NCBI GenBank assembly: GCA_023271515.1
Contig: JALPXQ010000031.1
Span: 1 to 13,610 of the forward strand
DNA from: Dehalococcoidia bacterium
GTDB lineage: Bacteria; Chloroflexota; Dehalococcoidia; SZUA-161; SpSt-899
DNA length: 13,610 bases
Direction: 5' to 3'
Positions within the stretch are counted from its first letter, which is position 1; each line of letters begins with the position of its first letter. Positions 1 through 6,143 of this stretch are shown here, in pieces. The position numbers and the translations under genes were made by a program. The notes under the pieces are model-generated. The model saw only the letters and a program-made list of their open reading frames with translations. It made no database searches and was not told where the DNA came from.

Positions 1-40
1 AACTGACTACTTTCTGCACGAAATGAAGGAGATGATGGAA

Positions 41-1006
41 ATGTTGTTAGGCAGTGATGGAAAACGAAAACTACGACTCAGACACAAGCTGAACAGCGAA
101 CTCTTTGAACTCTACGACGCCCAGTTGATACTAAAACACCGTTCCCGCCCCGCCCTGGACGAGGCCCGAAGGGTGTTAAGACACTTTCAGGACTATCTTG
201 GACAGTTCCCCCCATCCCCGGAGCTGGCCGCCGGTTTTCTGTCCCAGTTTGCCGACAGGAAGCCGGCGACGCTATATCGCTATCACGCTATCGTCAACGG
301 TTTCATGGCATGGTACGGTGAACGGCTGACATCGAAAATCCGGGTGCCGCAGACTTTGCCCAACTACATTGAATCCGAGGATATTGACAAACTCAAAAGC
401 GCACTGAGGGCCAATCAAACGCACAAGGGAGTCGTGGAACGCAACATCCTGCTAATCGAATTGGCGATTAAGACCGGCTTGCGTCGAAGTGAACTGTCCA
501 ATCTAAAAGTTGGCGATATAAACTTAGACCGTCGATACCTAGTCGTCCGGCAAGGAAAGGGGCAGAAGGATAGAATCATTGACCTTGCACCATCTTTGGT
601 GGAGTTATTGATTCCGTTCCTGAAAGGGAAAGATCAGCAGGAAAGTTTGTTCGGACTGAAACCCAGCACGATTAGCGGACTGGTGAAGAGGGCAGCCAAG
701 AAGGCGGGTGTTGACCTTCACACCCACAGCCTGCGGGATCACTTCGGCACGTCACTTGTTGATACCGGAACCGACATGGAAACGGTCAGGCGATTGCTAG
801 GACATACTAGCCTGAAGGCCACTCAGCGTTATATTGCCCGGACTGATACACAAAGACGGGAAGCCGTTCTGAGGTTGGACCGGGCTGACGTGAATGACGA
901 ATCTTTTTGCTTAGATAAGGAAGGCAATCTCCATCTAGCGGAGGGCGTCGTTATTCCCGCCGGCAGGCCCGCAGCGAAAGCGGCAAGGCGGCTTCTAAAC
1001 ACATAG
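41..1006 (+). CDS. Tyrosine recombinase / integrase (full length, 321 aa)
   Basis: Site-specific recombinase of the XerC/D-lambda integrase class, acting on DNA at att or resolution sites. The N-terminal ~100 residues look like a SAM-like core-binding domain; the catalytic domain follows. Visible catalytic residues are R148 (in TGLRRSEL), K173 (in GKGQKDR), H229 and R232 (in HSLRDHF), H255 (in LLGHTSL) and the nucleophile Y264 (in TQRYI). The usual fifth residue of HxLRH is D here, with H one position later. There are several in-frame ATGs (23, 32, 35, 41); ATG 41 lies 9 nt after AAGGAG (26-31), so I prefer it over 23. The length is normal for Xer-like enzymes. The C-terminal tail after Y264 is about 58 residues and basic near its end. 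It stands alone on the plus strand, with the next gene convergent, and could integrate the element or resolve its multimers. The family call is secure; the substrate is unknown. Confidence 0.93.
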   Translation: MLLGSDGKRKLRLRHKLNSELFELYDAQLILKHRSRPALDEARRVLRHFQDYLGQFPPSPELAAGFLSQFADRKPATLYRYHAIVNGFMAWYGERLTSKIRVPQTLPNYIESEDIDKLKSALRANQTHKGVVERNILLIELAIKTGLRRSELSNLKVGDINLDRRYLVVRQGKGQKDRIIDLAPSLVELLIPFLKGKDQQESLFGLKPSTISGLVKRAAKKAGVDLHTHSLRDHFGTSLVDTGTDMETVRRLLGHTSLKATQRYIARTDTQRREAVLRLDRADVNDESFCLDKEGNLHLAEGVVIPAGRPAAKAARRLLNT

Positions 1007-1117
1007 CCAGATCAGCCCTAGGTCAACGACAGCAAGAGTTTTAGCTATACGATATACAATACCAGTTCTTAAATTGATCAAAGTCTAAGGAACACAAGAA
1101 GGGATACCCACTCAACT

Positions 1118-1131
1118 TGTTATCAAGATAA
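1118..1131. repeat. Small inverted repeat GTTATC-AA-GATAAC in the intergenic gap
   Basis: The gap between the first integrase and the minus-strand gene (1007-1154) holds no convincing ORF. It contains a 6-bp inverted repeat with a 2-nt centre. It could be part of a recombinase or regulator site, but nothing else supports a function. The rest of the gap shows nothing I can name. Confidence 0.3.
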
Positions 1132-1154
1132 CTACCACTGCCTTTTACTCGACT

Positions 1155-1763
1155 TCATCTCTTGTATGTTAGCTCCATCCATCCATTAGTAGTATGACAG
1201 AACCATGGACGACTGTGGTTCGTGTTGCTCCAACGACCTTTGGCTGTCGCATACTGCCGCAAGTTATCAAGATCAGCCCATTGCATTCCACTCATCAGAA
1301 AACCACTAACTATTCCCCGTGACACCAACTTCGTGAACCACTGCCGGCTAAAATCCGTCAGATCCGTAGCAAGTGGGCTCGCGACCTTCACTTTGTCGTC
1401 ATGGAGATAAACCAGAGGCCGAGGCTCACTCAACAAACGGAGAATCTTCCAGGGAATTAAGAGTCGATGCCCCCTCCGCACTAGGGATTGCGAAACCCCA
1501 TAATTTTTGATTCTAAGTCTTAGGTCCCGGACTGACCGCCCCAATATGTCGATTGCTTCTTCTGTAGTATAAAGCCTCTCCTCTGCCATTCTCCTGCACA
1601 TCAGGCATTTGGTATTCGGCTTGCGTCGGGCGCCACAGAAGGGACATTCGCTGAAATTTTTGTCACGAAGCAAGCAGCGGAGCTTTTGTGCTGTGTTTCC
1701 CAAAATTGCACTCTTTCCTAAAGGTAGTCTGCTATATTTATTATGATGACAGAAAATACGCAT
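1155..1763 (-). CDS. Zinc-ribbon / HTH DNA-binding protein (up to 202 aa)
   Basis: Probable DNA-binding regulator or excisionase-like protein. A zinc ribbon is visible at C40/C43 and C53/C56 (CPFC...CLMC), followed by a MerR/excisionase-like helix-turn-helix (YTTEEAIDILGRSVRDLRLRI, split here into YTTEEAIDILGRS and VRDLRLRI, about residues 65-85). A second HTH-like stretch lies near residues 135-170 (DFSRQWFTKLVSRGI). The layout of Zn ribbon plus two HTH units recalls the protein at 6144-6818, although sequence identity is low. The ATG at 1763 has no Shine-Dalgarno; an in-frame TTG at 1703 follows an AGGAAAG-like site and would shorten the protein by 20 residues while keeping the Zn ribbon. 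A minus-strand TTGACA (1771-1766) lies just upstream, with only a weak -10 (CATCAT). It is divergent from the AbrB-like gene, so the two may share a control region. Confidence 0.7.
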   Translation of the reverse strand: MRIFCHHNKYSRLPLGKSAILGNTAQKLRCLLRDKNFSECPFCGARRKPNTKCLMCRRMAEERLYTTEEAIDILGRSVRDLRLRIKNYGVSQSLVRRGHRLLIPWKILRLLSEPRPLVYLHDDKVKVASPLATDLTDFSRQWFTKLVSRGIVSGFLMSGMQWADLDNLRQYATAKGRWSNTNHSRPWFCHTTNGWMELTYKR

Positions 1764-1785
1764 GTTGTCAAGGGGGTATATACAA

Positions 1786-1992
1786 ATGAGAAGAAAGCAG
1801 ACGCAAATCAGGGCGGGGATGCGTCGCGTATGGCGTCAGGGTGGCTCACTTGTGGTCTCATTACCCGTTGAATTTACTCGAGCACACGACATTCAGGAGG
1901 GTGATGCGGTACCAGTTATCTCCAATCACATACTAAAAATTGTCCCAATGCCTGAGGCTCCAGACGAAGAGATTTATCAGAAGGAGCCATAA
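1786..1992 (+). CDS. AbrB/SpoVT-like swapped-hairpin DNA-binding protein (68 aa)
   Basis: Small transcription factor or antitoxin-type protein. Residues about 16-52 match the AbrB/MazE pattern: VWRQGGSLVVSLPVEF, then an acidic turn (DIQEGDAV) and a closing strand (ILKIVPMP). These proteins dimerise into a beta-barrel that binds DNA. The ATG at 1786 is preceded by AGGGGGT about 9 nt upstream and gives the start MRRKQTQ; the upstream in-frame start at 1762 lacks a ribosome site. No toxin gene follows, because the next feature is a strong hairpin, so a regulator role is more likely than MazE-type antitoxin. It lies divergent to and within about 25 bp of the minus-strand Zn/HTH gene, the usual position of an autoregulator. 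Confidence 0.75.
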   Translation: MRRKQTQIRAGMRRVWRQGGSLVVSLPVEFTRAHDIQEGDAVPVISNHILKIVPMPEAPDEEIYQKEP

Positions 1993-1997
1993 CCACA

Positions 1998-2027
1998 CAA
2001 AGCCCCCGCTCAGGGACGGGGGCTTTG
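1998..2027 (+). terminator. Strong GC-rich hairpin after the AbrB-like gene
   Basis: An 11-bp perfect stem (CAAAGCCCCCG / CGGGGGCTTTG) with an 8-nt loop begins 6 nt after the TAA. The stem ends in TTTG rather than a run of Ts, so it is a terminator-like hairpin of uncertain efficiency. It separates the regulator from the replication genes, whose RBS starts about 30 nt downstream. Confidence 0.6.
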
Positions 2028-2067
2028 CAGAACTGGCGGGCAACTAAACAACAGGGAGGACACCCAA

Positions 2068-2481
2068 ATGTCCAATTGCCTTTGCTCACATTGTAGCACA
2101 AACCGCACGGAAAGTCGAGGTAAATCATCCGGGGAGCGGAACTCCACGCCTCAGTCTTCTGCCTTTGCCTTCATAGATGACGATGAATTGACAGATAGCG
2201 AGTTACTACGCTTCACCATGAACCAAGTGGAGGAGATTTGGGAAACCCTAGCCGAGCAGTATTGTCTGTTGAAGAAAATCGGCGAATCGCTCGTCCGCAT
2301 CGAGGATGTGCTTCAAGACATTTCTATTGGCGGGGACGTTTCAAATGTCGAGCAGATCCTTCGCGAGATTCTAGAGTTGGTGCAGCGACATAACGAACGG
2401 AGCGACGACGATCGGTGGCCACTTGGGCGTTCCCCAAGGAAATCCAAAAAAGGGGGCAGCTATGTCAGAATCCAGCCATGA
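2068..2481 (+). CDS. Small Cys-containing, helical/coiled-coil protein (137 aa), possible replication accessory
   Basis: I do not recognise the family. The N-terminus carries a short Cys cluster (CLCSHC, residues 4-9), then a low-complexity Ser/Arg linker. Residues about 40-110 are strongly helical with heptad-like hydrophobics (NQVEEIWETLAEQY, then VEQILREILELVQRH). The C-terminus is basic (GRSPRKSKKGG). The start is well supported by AGGGAGGA 10-15 nt upstream. The last 20 nt overlap the start of the helicase gene in another frame, and the helicase RBS lies inside this gene, so the two are probably translationally coupled. A helper role in replication (helicase loader or oligomeric adaptor) is inference from position only. 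Confidence 0.75.
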   Translation: MSNCLCSHCSTNRTESRGKSSGERNSTPQSSAFAFIDDDELTDSELLRFTMNQVEEIWETLAEQYCLLKKIGESLVRIEDVLQDISIGGDVSNVEQILREILELVQRHNERSDDDRWPLGRSPRKSKKGGSYVRIQP

Positions 2482-3934
2482 TGGTCTAATGATCAAACTA
2501 CCGGTCGGTGTTGATCTCAGTGTATTAGAGGAAAGAGAAATCACCCGTCTTGTGAGGGATTACTTGTTTCAATCCGGCAAGATGGAGAGGAAAAGCTATC
2601 TTAACGTAAATGCTAAAGGGAAGGGTACACTTGATCTTGAATCCCTCACATGCGACCTTTTGAGAGAGTTTCACTTCAAAACTTTTCGAGACAACGAAGA
2701 AATCCTGGTCTATCAGGATGGCGTCTGGAGGACCGGCGGCGAAGTGTTCATTAAAGCCGAGTGTGAGAGGCGGGTCGGGATTAAAGAAGCACTAACAACG
2801 CACGACCTCAATGAGATAATAGCCCACATTCAGCGCAGCACTTATACTGATAGGGGCAGTTTCAACGCCGACAAGTTCATCCTTAACGTCAAAAATGGTC
2901 TCTTAGGCGTGCAAACCCGAGAGCTTAAGCCCCACACCCCCGATCATCTCTCCACTGTTCGGATACCTGTCAACTATGACCCGGACGCCGTCTGCCCCAC
3001 AATAAGCAAATTCTTGAGTGAGATTCTACACCCACAGGATGTCCCAATCATTGAAGAACTACTCGGCTACATTCTGATCCCCGATTATTCAATCCAACGG
3101 GGTTTCTTGTTTATTGGCGATGGAGCCAACGGCAAGACCACACTGCTAAACTTAATCAAAAACTTTGTAGGCAAAGAAAACTGTTGCAGCATTTCATGGC
3201 ACGCACTTGAGACGAATCGATTTGCGACATCAGACCTCGAGGGTAAACTAGTTAACATTTACGCCGATTTACCATCTCAATCTCTTAGATATGTAGGACA
3301 ATTTAAAATGCTAACAGGCGGCGATGTTATTGGCGGGGAAAGAAAGTTTAAGAGCCGTTTCCATTTCGTTAATTTTGCGCGACTTCTTTTTAGCGCTAAC
3401 CGACCACCGAGGGTCGAAAATGAAGACTCGTTCGCTTTTTGGCGTCGGTGGGTGATTCTGGACTTCCCCAATCAGTTCACAGATACAATCGGTAACAGGG
3501 ATAAGGACATCTTGGAGAAACTGACAACCGAGGAGGAGATGAGCGGATTGCTAAACCTCGCACTTGATGGATTGGGAAGGTTACTGGATCAAGGAGATTT
3601 TAGTTTTGCCCTGTCGGCTGAGGATGTTGCCAGCAAATATATGAAAGCAGCCGACCCCGTTTATGCATTTGTTGAGGAGTGCTGTAGTTTAAATGGTAGA
3701 GGATGGATAGCGAAACGCGATTTATACGACGCTTATATTTCTTACTGCACTAAAAACAGCATCCCCAAACTCGGTATGGAATCCTTTGGTCGACAACTAA
3801 AAAACACCCCGAACGCCCGCGTTACCTCAAAGAAGAAAGGCGGACGTGGCGAACGCGTCTGGGCGTGGGAAGGGATCAGTCTACTACCAAAGGAAAGTGA
3901 ACCGCAGGAAAGTGAACCGCCCGACGATTTCTAA
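2462..3934 (+). CDS. D5/P4-family superfamily 3 replication helicase (490 aa)
   Basis: Replicative SF3 helicase of phages, plasmids and large DNA viruses. The N-terminal region (about residues 60-160, ending NADKFILNVKNGLL) resembles the D5_N domain. Walker A is GDGANGKTT (residues 219-227). A Walker B-like strand is NIYADL (265-270). The SF3 motif C/sensor is LLFSANRPP (308-316), followed by an arginine-finger-like FWRRW. The C-terminal ~100 residues (DPVYAFVEEC through ERVWAWEG) match the winged-helix tail common in P4-type proteins. There is no archaeo-eukaryotic primase or Toprim domain, so priming must come from elsewhere. ATG 2462 follows AAGGGGG; a start at 2423 is disfavoured. An iteron region follows immediately, as expected if this protein or a partner opens that origin. 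Confidence 0.93.
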   Translation: MSESSHDGLMIKLPVGVDLSVLEEREITRLVRDYLFQSGKMERKSYLNVNAKGKGTLDLESLTCDLLREFHFKTFRDNEEILVYQDGVWRTGGEVFIKAECERRVGIKEALTTHDLNEIIAHIQRSTYTDRGSFNADKFILNVKNGLLGVQTRELKPHTPDHLSTVRIPVNYDPDAVCPTISKFLSEILHPQDVPIIEELLGYILIPDYSIQRGFLFIGDGANGKTTLLNLIKNFVGKENCCSISWHALETNRFATSDLEGKLVNIYADLPSQSLRYVGQFKMLTGGDVIGGERKFKSRFHFVNFARLLFSANRPPRVENEDSFAFWRRWVILDFPNQFTDTIGNRDKDILEKLTTEEEMSGLLNLALDGLGRLLDQGDFSFALSAEDVASKYMKAADPVYAFVEECCSLNGRGWIAKRDLYDAYISYCTKNSIPKLGMESFGRQLKNTPNARVTSKKKGGRGERVWAWEGISLLPKESEPQESEPPDDF

Positions 3935-4200
3935 GACCGTGACCTAGTGACCGACTTTTATTCTATTATTAGGTTATGAAATGAGGGAGAAACAATATCT
4001 CAGGGAAAAAGTAGGTCACCGTAGATATGCGGTGACCTAGTGCCCTAGTTTTTCCCCATATAAACCTAACTGGGAATCAGTGTAAAGTCTAGAAATTCTA
4101 TATGGAGTTAATATATGCGAAAAAGTAGGGAACTAGGACACGCAGATATAAAAACTCAGTCCGGTGACCTACTTTTGAAGTCCGGTGACCTACTTTTGAA
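3935..4200. other. Putative replication origin with iterons (TCCGGTGACCTACTTTT family)
   Basis: This gene-free stretch after the helicase contains two exact tandem copies of a 21-bp unit (4158-4178 and 4179-4199; core TCCGGTGACCTACTTTTGA). The reverse complement of its core, AAAAGTAGGTCACCG, lies at 4007-4021, and it forms a 10-bp inverted repeat with CGGTGACCTA at 4030-4039. Degenerate copies occur at about 3940-3960 (GTGACCTAGTGACCGACTTTT) and 4121-4137 (AAAAGTAGGGAACTAGGAC). AT-rich DNA lies between (about 4050-4120). A 21-bp period is two helical turns, typical of initiator-binding iterons. Position and structure suggest an origin, or an operator controlling downstream genes. No known plasmid family is recognised. 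Confidence 0.7.
4158..4199 (+). repeat. Tandem 21-bp iterons, two exact copies
   Basis: The two copies are identical over 21 bp and directly adjacent, ending 25 bp before the next start codon. They could equally act as an operator for the 54-aa gene. Confidence 0.85.
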
Positions 4201-4224
4201 AAGAGAGCCGGCAGAGGAGGCGTC

Positions 4225-4389
4225 ATGAGTTTATGCAAAGGCGTTCGTGGCGGGCGTCGAAGGGCGATAGTTTACCAGCACCGGCTGGAAAGATTTGAGA
4301 TGGCTTTCGATGAGTACACTACCGGCCGGTCTTCATGGGCAGACCTCAAGGAGCGCGGTGACAAACTCGTTCAAATTCGCAAGAGATGA
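4225..4389 (+). CDS. Small basic protein (54 aa), unknown
   Basis: A short ORF begins 4 nt after a near-perfect GAGGAGG (4214-4220) and encodes a protein with an Arg-rich N-terminus (GVRGGRRRAI) and a helical remainder (YQHRLERFEMAFDEY ... WADLKERGDKLVQIRKR). The strong RBS and its place directly after the iterons argue that it is real. The basic helical character suggests nucleic-acid binding, such as copy-number control or an accessory replication protein. That is inference, since no family is recognised. Confidence 0.6.
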   Translation: MSLCKGVRGGRRRAIVYQHRLERFEMAFDEYTTGRSSWADLKERGDKLVQIRKR

Positions 4390-4458
4390 GACCTTTTTCC
4401 CTTAGCTGCCCGGCCCATGGTCGGCAAGATTGGAGAATAATTTTGAGAGGAAAGAAAC

Positions 4459-4647
4459 ATGGTACTTAAATTAGTAGAACAAGAGCAAAATGCGGGAAGG
4501 TTGGGCAAGAGTTCCACTGATGGAACTCTACAGTTGAACACCAAGATAATACAGGAAGGTCAGGAAAGTGTCCCACCAGTGGGACACTTAATTTACAACA
4601 GAAGGGCAGCCAAAGAAAGGTTCCACCAGTGGAACCTTTCTTATTAA
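4459..4647 (+). CDS. Doubtful small ORF (62 aa) running through hairpin repeats
   Basis: It has a usable RBS (GAGAGGAAAG, then 4 nt, ATG), but nearly all of its length after residue 11 is made of hairpin repeat DNA (HP1-HP3), so the protein sequence is largely repeat-derived. It may be a short leader peptide or a gene overwritten by repeats. I list it because of the RBS, not because of the protein. Confidence 0.25.
   Translation: MVLKLVEQEQNAGRLGKSSTDGTLQLNTKIIQEGQESVPPVGHLIYNRRAAKERFHQWNLSY
4478..4508 (+). repeat. 31-bp repeat unit A, copy 1
   Basis: It begins AACAAGAGCAA and ends GGTTGGGCAA, and is repeated imperfectly at 4647-4677 (differences only in the middle). It precedes hairpin HP1 here, and at the second site it precedes the segment leading to HP4. 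The unit plus hairpin therefore appears to have been duplicated together. Confidence 0.7.
4492..4586 (+). repeat. 95-bp direct repeat, copy 1 (two hairpins)
   Basis: The block is identical base for base to 12999-13093. It holds two hairpins: HP1 (4508-4529, 9-bp stem AGAGTTCCA/TGGAACTCT, loop CTGA) and HP2 (4566-4589, 10-bp stem, loop CCAG). Identity stops abruptly after GGGACA: the stem of HP2 is completed here but shortened in the distal copy. Confidence 0.95.
4613..4642 (+). repeat. Hairpin HP3 of the TTCCA-TGGAA family
   Basis: A 13-bp perfect stem (AAGAAAGGTTCCA / TGGAACCTTTCTT) with the 4-nt loop CCAG, ending in TTTCTT. It could act as a transcription terminator, but its core matches the other family members, so I class it as a member of the repeat family. 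Confidence 0.85.
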
Positions 4648-4677
4648 ACAAGAGCAAGAGGCGGGGAGGTTGGGCAA
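4647..4677 (+). repeat. 31-bp repeat unit A, copy 2
   Basis: Imperfect copy of 4478-4508. It is followed by AAGGAAGGCCAGGAAAA and hairpin HP4. Confidence 0.7.
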
Positions 4678-4696
4678 CAAAGGAAGGCCAGGAAAA

Positions 4697-4714
4697 TATT
4701 CCACTGGTGGAATA
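4697..4714 (+). repeat. Hairpin HP4 of the TTCCA-TGGAA family
   Basis: A 7-bp stem TATTCCA/TGGAATA with loop CTGG, the reverse complement of the CCAG loop of HP2/HP3. It is preceded by AGGAAGGCCAGGAAAA and followed by CTTAATTTA, flanks shared with HP5. It lies in the leader of the methyltransferase gene and could influence its expression. Confidence 0.8.
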
Positions 4715-4777
4715 CTTAATTTAACAGATTTTAGAAAATTTACTGTTCTTTGTATTGAACTCGGAGGAATGTATATA

Positions 4778-5596
4778 GTGGCTTGGCATGAAGCATACGG
4801 GATAACAAAATCATTCTATAGTGATGAGTGCGTTTGCATAGTGCATGGGGATTTTCGAGAGGTTTTGCCCCAGCTACCCGATGGCAGTATAAATTTGGTA
4901 TTAACCGATCCCCCCTACACACGGGAGTATGACTGGGTATGGCCAATCTTAGGAAATGAATCATCAAGAGTGTTGATCCCCGGAGGGTCACTGATAACTC
5001 TCTGCGGTCATTATCACATGCCTATGGTGATAAGCGAACTCACAAAATATCTCGAATGGTATTGGTGTTGTCAAATACCGAATCGTAGAAAGCCCATGCA
5101 ATATGGATGGCATATCAGTGTGAGCTGGAAACCCGCGTTATGGCTGACCAAGGGGAAAGCTATTATCAAACACTGGCCCATCTCCGATAACTTAGCTGCT
5201 GCTGGTAAAGCCTCAAATCTTTGGCAGGGGAATAAAACACACCCCTGGGGACAAAGCGAAGAAATGGCTATTCAGCCAATATTGCGGATAATAAGCAATA
5301 TGGACATAGTATTAGATCCTTTCCTTGGGTCGGGCACTACAGCTTGGGTTGCAAAGAAACTAGGCCGGAAATGTATCGGTATCGAAATCGATGAACGTTA
5401 TGCCCACATGGCAGCAGATCGATGTAGACAAGGCGTTCTTTTTGTTACGGATAATGACCGCAGGTGTTACACTTGCGGTAACATACTTAGCAGCAAGCGA
5501 AGCGACAGTCGCTATTGCTCGGGTCGGTGCCGGCAAATAGCATACCGAAAAAGGTGTAGCCAAATAGCCGCCTGTGGCAAAAGCATACACACTTGA
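4778..5596 (+). CDS. Beta-class DNA (N4-cytosine/N6-adenine) methyltransferase with C-terminal Cys cluster (272 aa)
   Basis: Transfers a methyl group from S-adenosylmethionine to an exocyclic amine in DNA. Motif IV DPPY is at 44-47 and motif I DPFLGSGTT at 180-188; this order defines the beta class. The C-terminus adds a Cys cluster (C230, C233, C247, C251: CYTCG...CSGRC), probably a zinc finger for DNA or target binding. No restriction endonuclease lies next to it, so it is an orphan enzyme, perhaps protecting the element or marking its DNA. GTG 4778 sits about 10 nt after GGAGG (4763-4767); ATG 4769 is too close to that site. The frame is open back to a TTG at 4670, but that upstream part is hairpin repeat. 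The stop codon lies inside a 22-bp palindrome (5591-5612). Confidence 0.88.
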   Translation: MAWHEAYGITKSFYSDECVCIVHGDFREVLPQLPDGSINLVLTDPPYTREYDWVWPILGNESSRVLIPGGSLITLCGHYHMPMVISELTKYLEWYWCCQIPNRRKPMQYGWHISVSWKPALWLTKGKAIIKHWPISDNLAAAGKASNLWQGNKTHPWGQSEEMAIQPILRIISNMDIVLDPFLGSGTTAWVAKKLGRKCIGIEIDERYAHMAADRCRQGVLFVTDNDRRCYTCGNILSSKRSDSRYCSGRCRQIAYRKRCSQIAACGKSIHT

Positions 5597-5620
5597 TATC
5601 CGGATATCAAGTCTTAGCTT
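5585..5620 (+). repeat. Palindromic element at the methyltransferase 3' end, homologous to array spacer 1
   Basis: It contains a perfect 22-bp palindrome (5591-5612, half-site ACTTGATATCC) spanning the stop codon. Outside the palindrome the flanks ATACACA and AGTCTTA.CTT match the first spacer of the right-end array (13128-13163) at the same distances: 26 of 36 positions are identical and most differences are paired across the dyad. It could act as a terminator hairpin or protein site. A separate 12-bp palindrome AGCGGCGCCGCT follows at 5636-5647. Confidence 0.85.
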
Positions 5621-5635
5621 CAAACACCATCAGAT

Positions 5636-5647
5636 AGCGGCGCCGCT
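5636..5647. repeat. Perfect 12-bp GC-rich palindrome
   Basis: AGCGGCGCCGCT lies between the methyltransferase and the next ORF. It may be a protein-binding site or the remains of another hairpin element; nothing further can be said. Confidence 0.5.
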
Positions 5648-5874
5648 TGATGATCGAAAGAGGAAGGCCAGGAAAATGTTCCACTGGTGGAACATTTAAT
5701 TTAGCAGATCTGGACCAATCAAGAATAGCTAGAATTGTTAAAGCATCTAGAGAGAAAATGGAAAGTTCTGAGAATGAAAGTATTATGCCCGAGCATATTA
5801 CTTTCACTCCCGAAACACTAACTGACAAAGAGAAGGAGGCTCTAATTGCCGGGTATGTGAATGCTAGGTGCTAG
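5647..5874 (+). CDS. Small ORF of unknown function (75 aa, or 38 aa from 5758)
   Basis: No convincing RBS precedes the TTG/ATG at 5647/5650, and the first ~20 residues (GRPGKCSTGGTFNLAD) are encoded by hairpin HP5 repeat DNA, in the same frame as the equivalent repeat upstream of the methyltransferase. The rest is acidic and helical (SRIARIVKASREKMESSENES ends at about residue 45; then FTPETLTDKEKEALIAGYVNARC). The second half looks protein-like. The family is unknown and the start is uncertain. Confidence 0.4.
   Translation: MMIERGRPGKCSTGGTFNLADLDQSRIARIVKASREKMESSENESIMPEHITFTPETLTDKEKEALIAGYVNARC
5674..5697 (+). repeat. Hairpin HP5 of the TTCCA-TGGAA family
   Basis: A 10-bp stem AAATGTTCCA/TGGAACATTT with loop CTGG. 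The flanks AGGAAGGCCAGGAAAA and TTAATTTA are shared with HP4, while the stem bases differ in a compensated way. Confidence 0.85.
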
Positions 5875-5902
5875 TAAATTCATAAAAACATGGAGGTGAA
5901 TC

Positions 5903-6094
5903 ATGTCAGACCTGATAGAAGGAAAATGCTACGATTGCAGGGAAATCAAGCCGTGCGTTCCGTTCAACTGGGTTAGCCGCACGAGCGGTAAATGCGGCAC
6001 GCTATTTTACTGCCTCGATTGTCGGCCCGGCCTGGACTCGTGGCTTGAGGTAGAATCTGTATTCTATATCGGTCGCGACGATATAGATTATTAA
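5903..6094 (+). CDS. Small zinc-binding protein (63 aa)
   Basis: CYDC (C9, C12) and CLDC (C37, C40), with further Cys at 18 and 31, suggest a single zinc ribbon. The remainder is acidic (LEVESVFYIGRDDIDY). The start follows GGAGGTGA by a good distance. It is followed by the larger Zn/HTH gene with a similar RBS, so the two probably share a transcript. The function is unknown; small zinc-ribbon proteins of this kind are common in mobile elements and often bind nucleic acid. Confidence 0.7.
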   Translation: MSDLIEGKCYDCREIKPCVPFNWVSRTSGKCGTLFYCLDCRPGLDSWLEVESVFYIGRDDIDY

Positions 6095-6143
6095 AATTCT
6101 CAGAACTGTTAAGGTGCATTAACAGTCTTATGGAGGTTGAGTA

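Noticed and set aside
1786..1992. Toxin-antitoxin module based on the AbrB/MazE-like gene
   Set aside because: No toxin-like gene follows; a strong hairpin begins 6 nt after the stop codon.
4613..4642. HP3 as a simple Rho-independent terminator
   Set aside because: The T-run is short and interrupted (TTTCTT) and the core matches the hairpin family, so a repeat-family identity explains it better, although termination is not excluded.
4466..4657. Minus-strand ORF of 63 aa through the hairpin cluster
   Set aside because: Hairpins stay open on both strands because they are palindromic; there is no RBS and the same peptide recurs at 12883-13140 from the 95-bp repeat.
4670..4777. Methyltransferase starting at TTG 4670
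   Set aside because: The extra 36 residues are hairpin repeat and leader; GTG 4778 has a proper GGAGG spacing.
5591..5612. The 22-bp palindrome as a restriction-site artefact or cloning scar
   Set aside because: It contains GATATC and TCCGGA, but its flanks match spacer 1 of the array, so it is a biological element.
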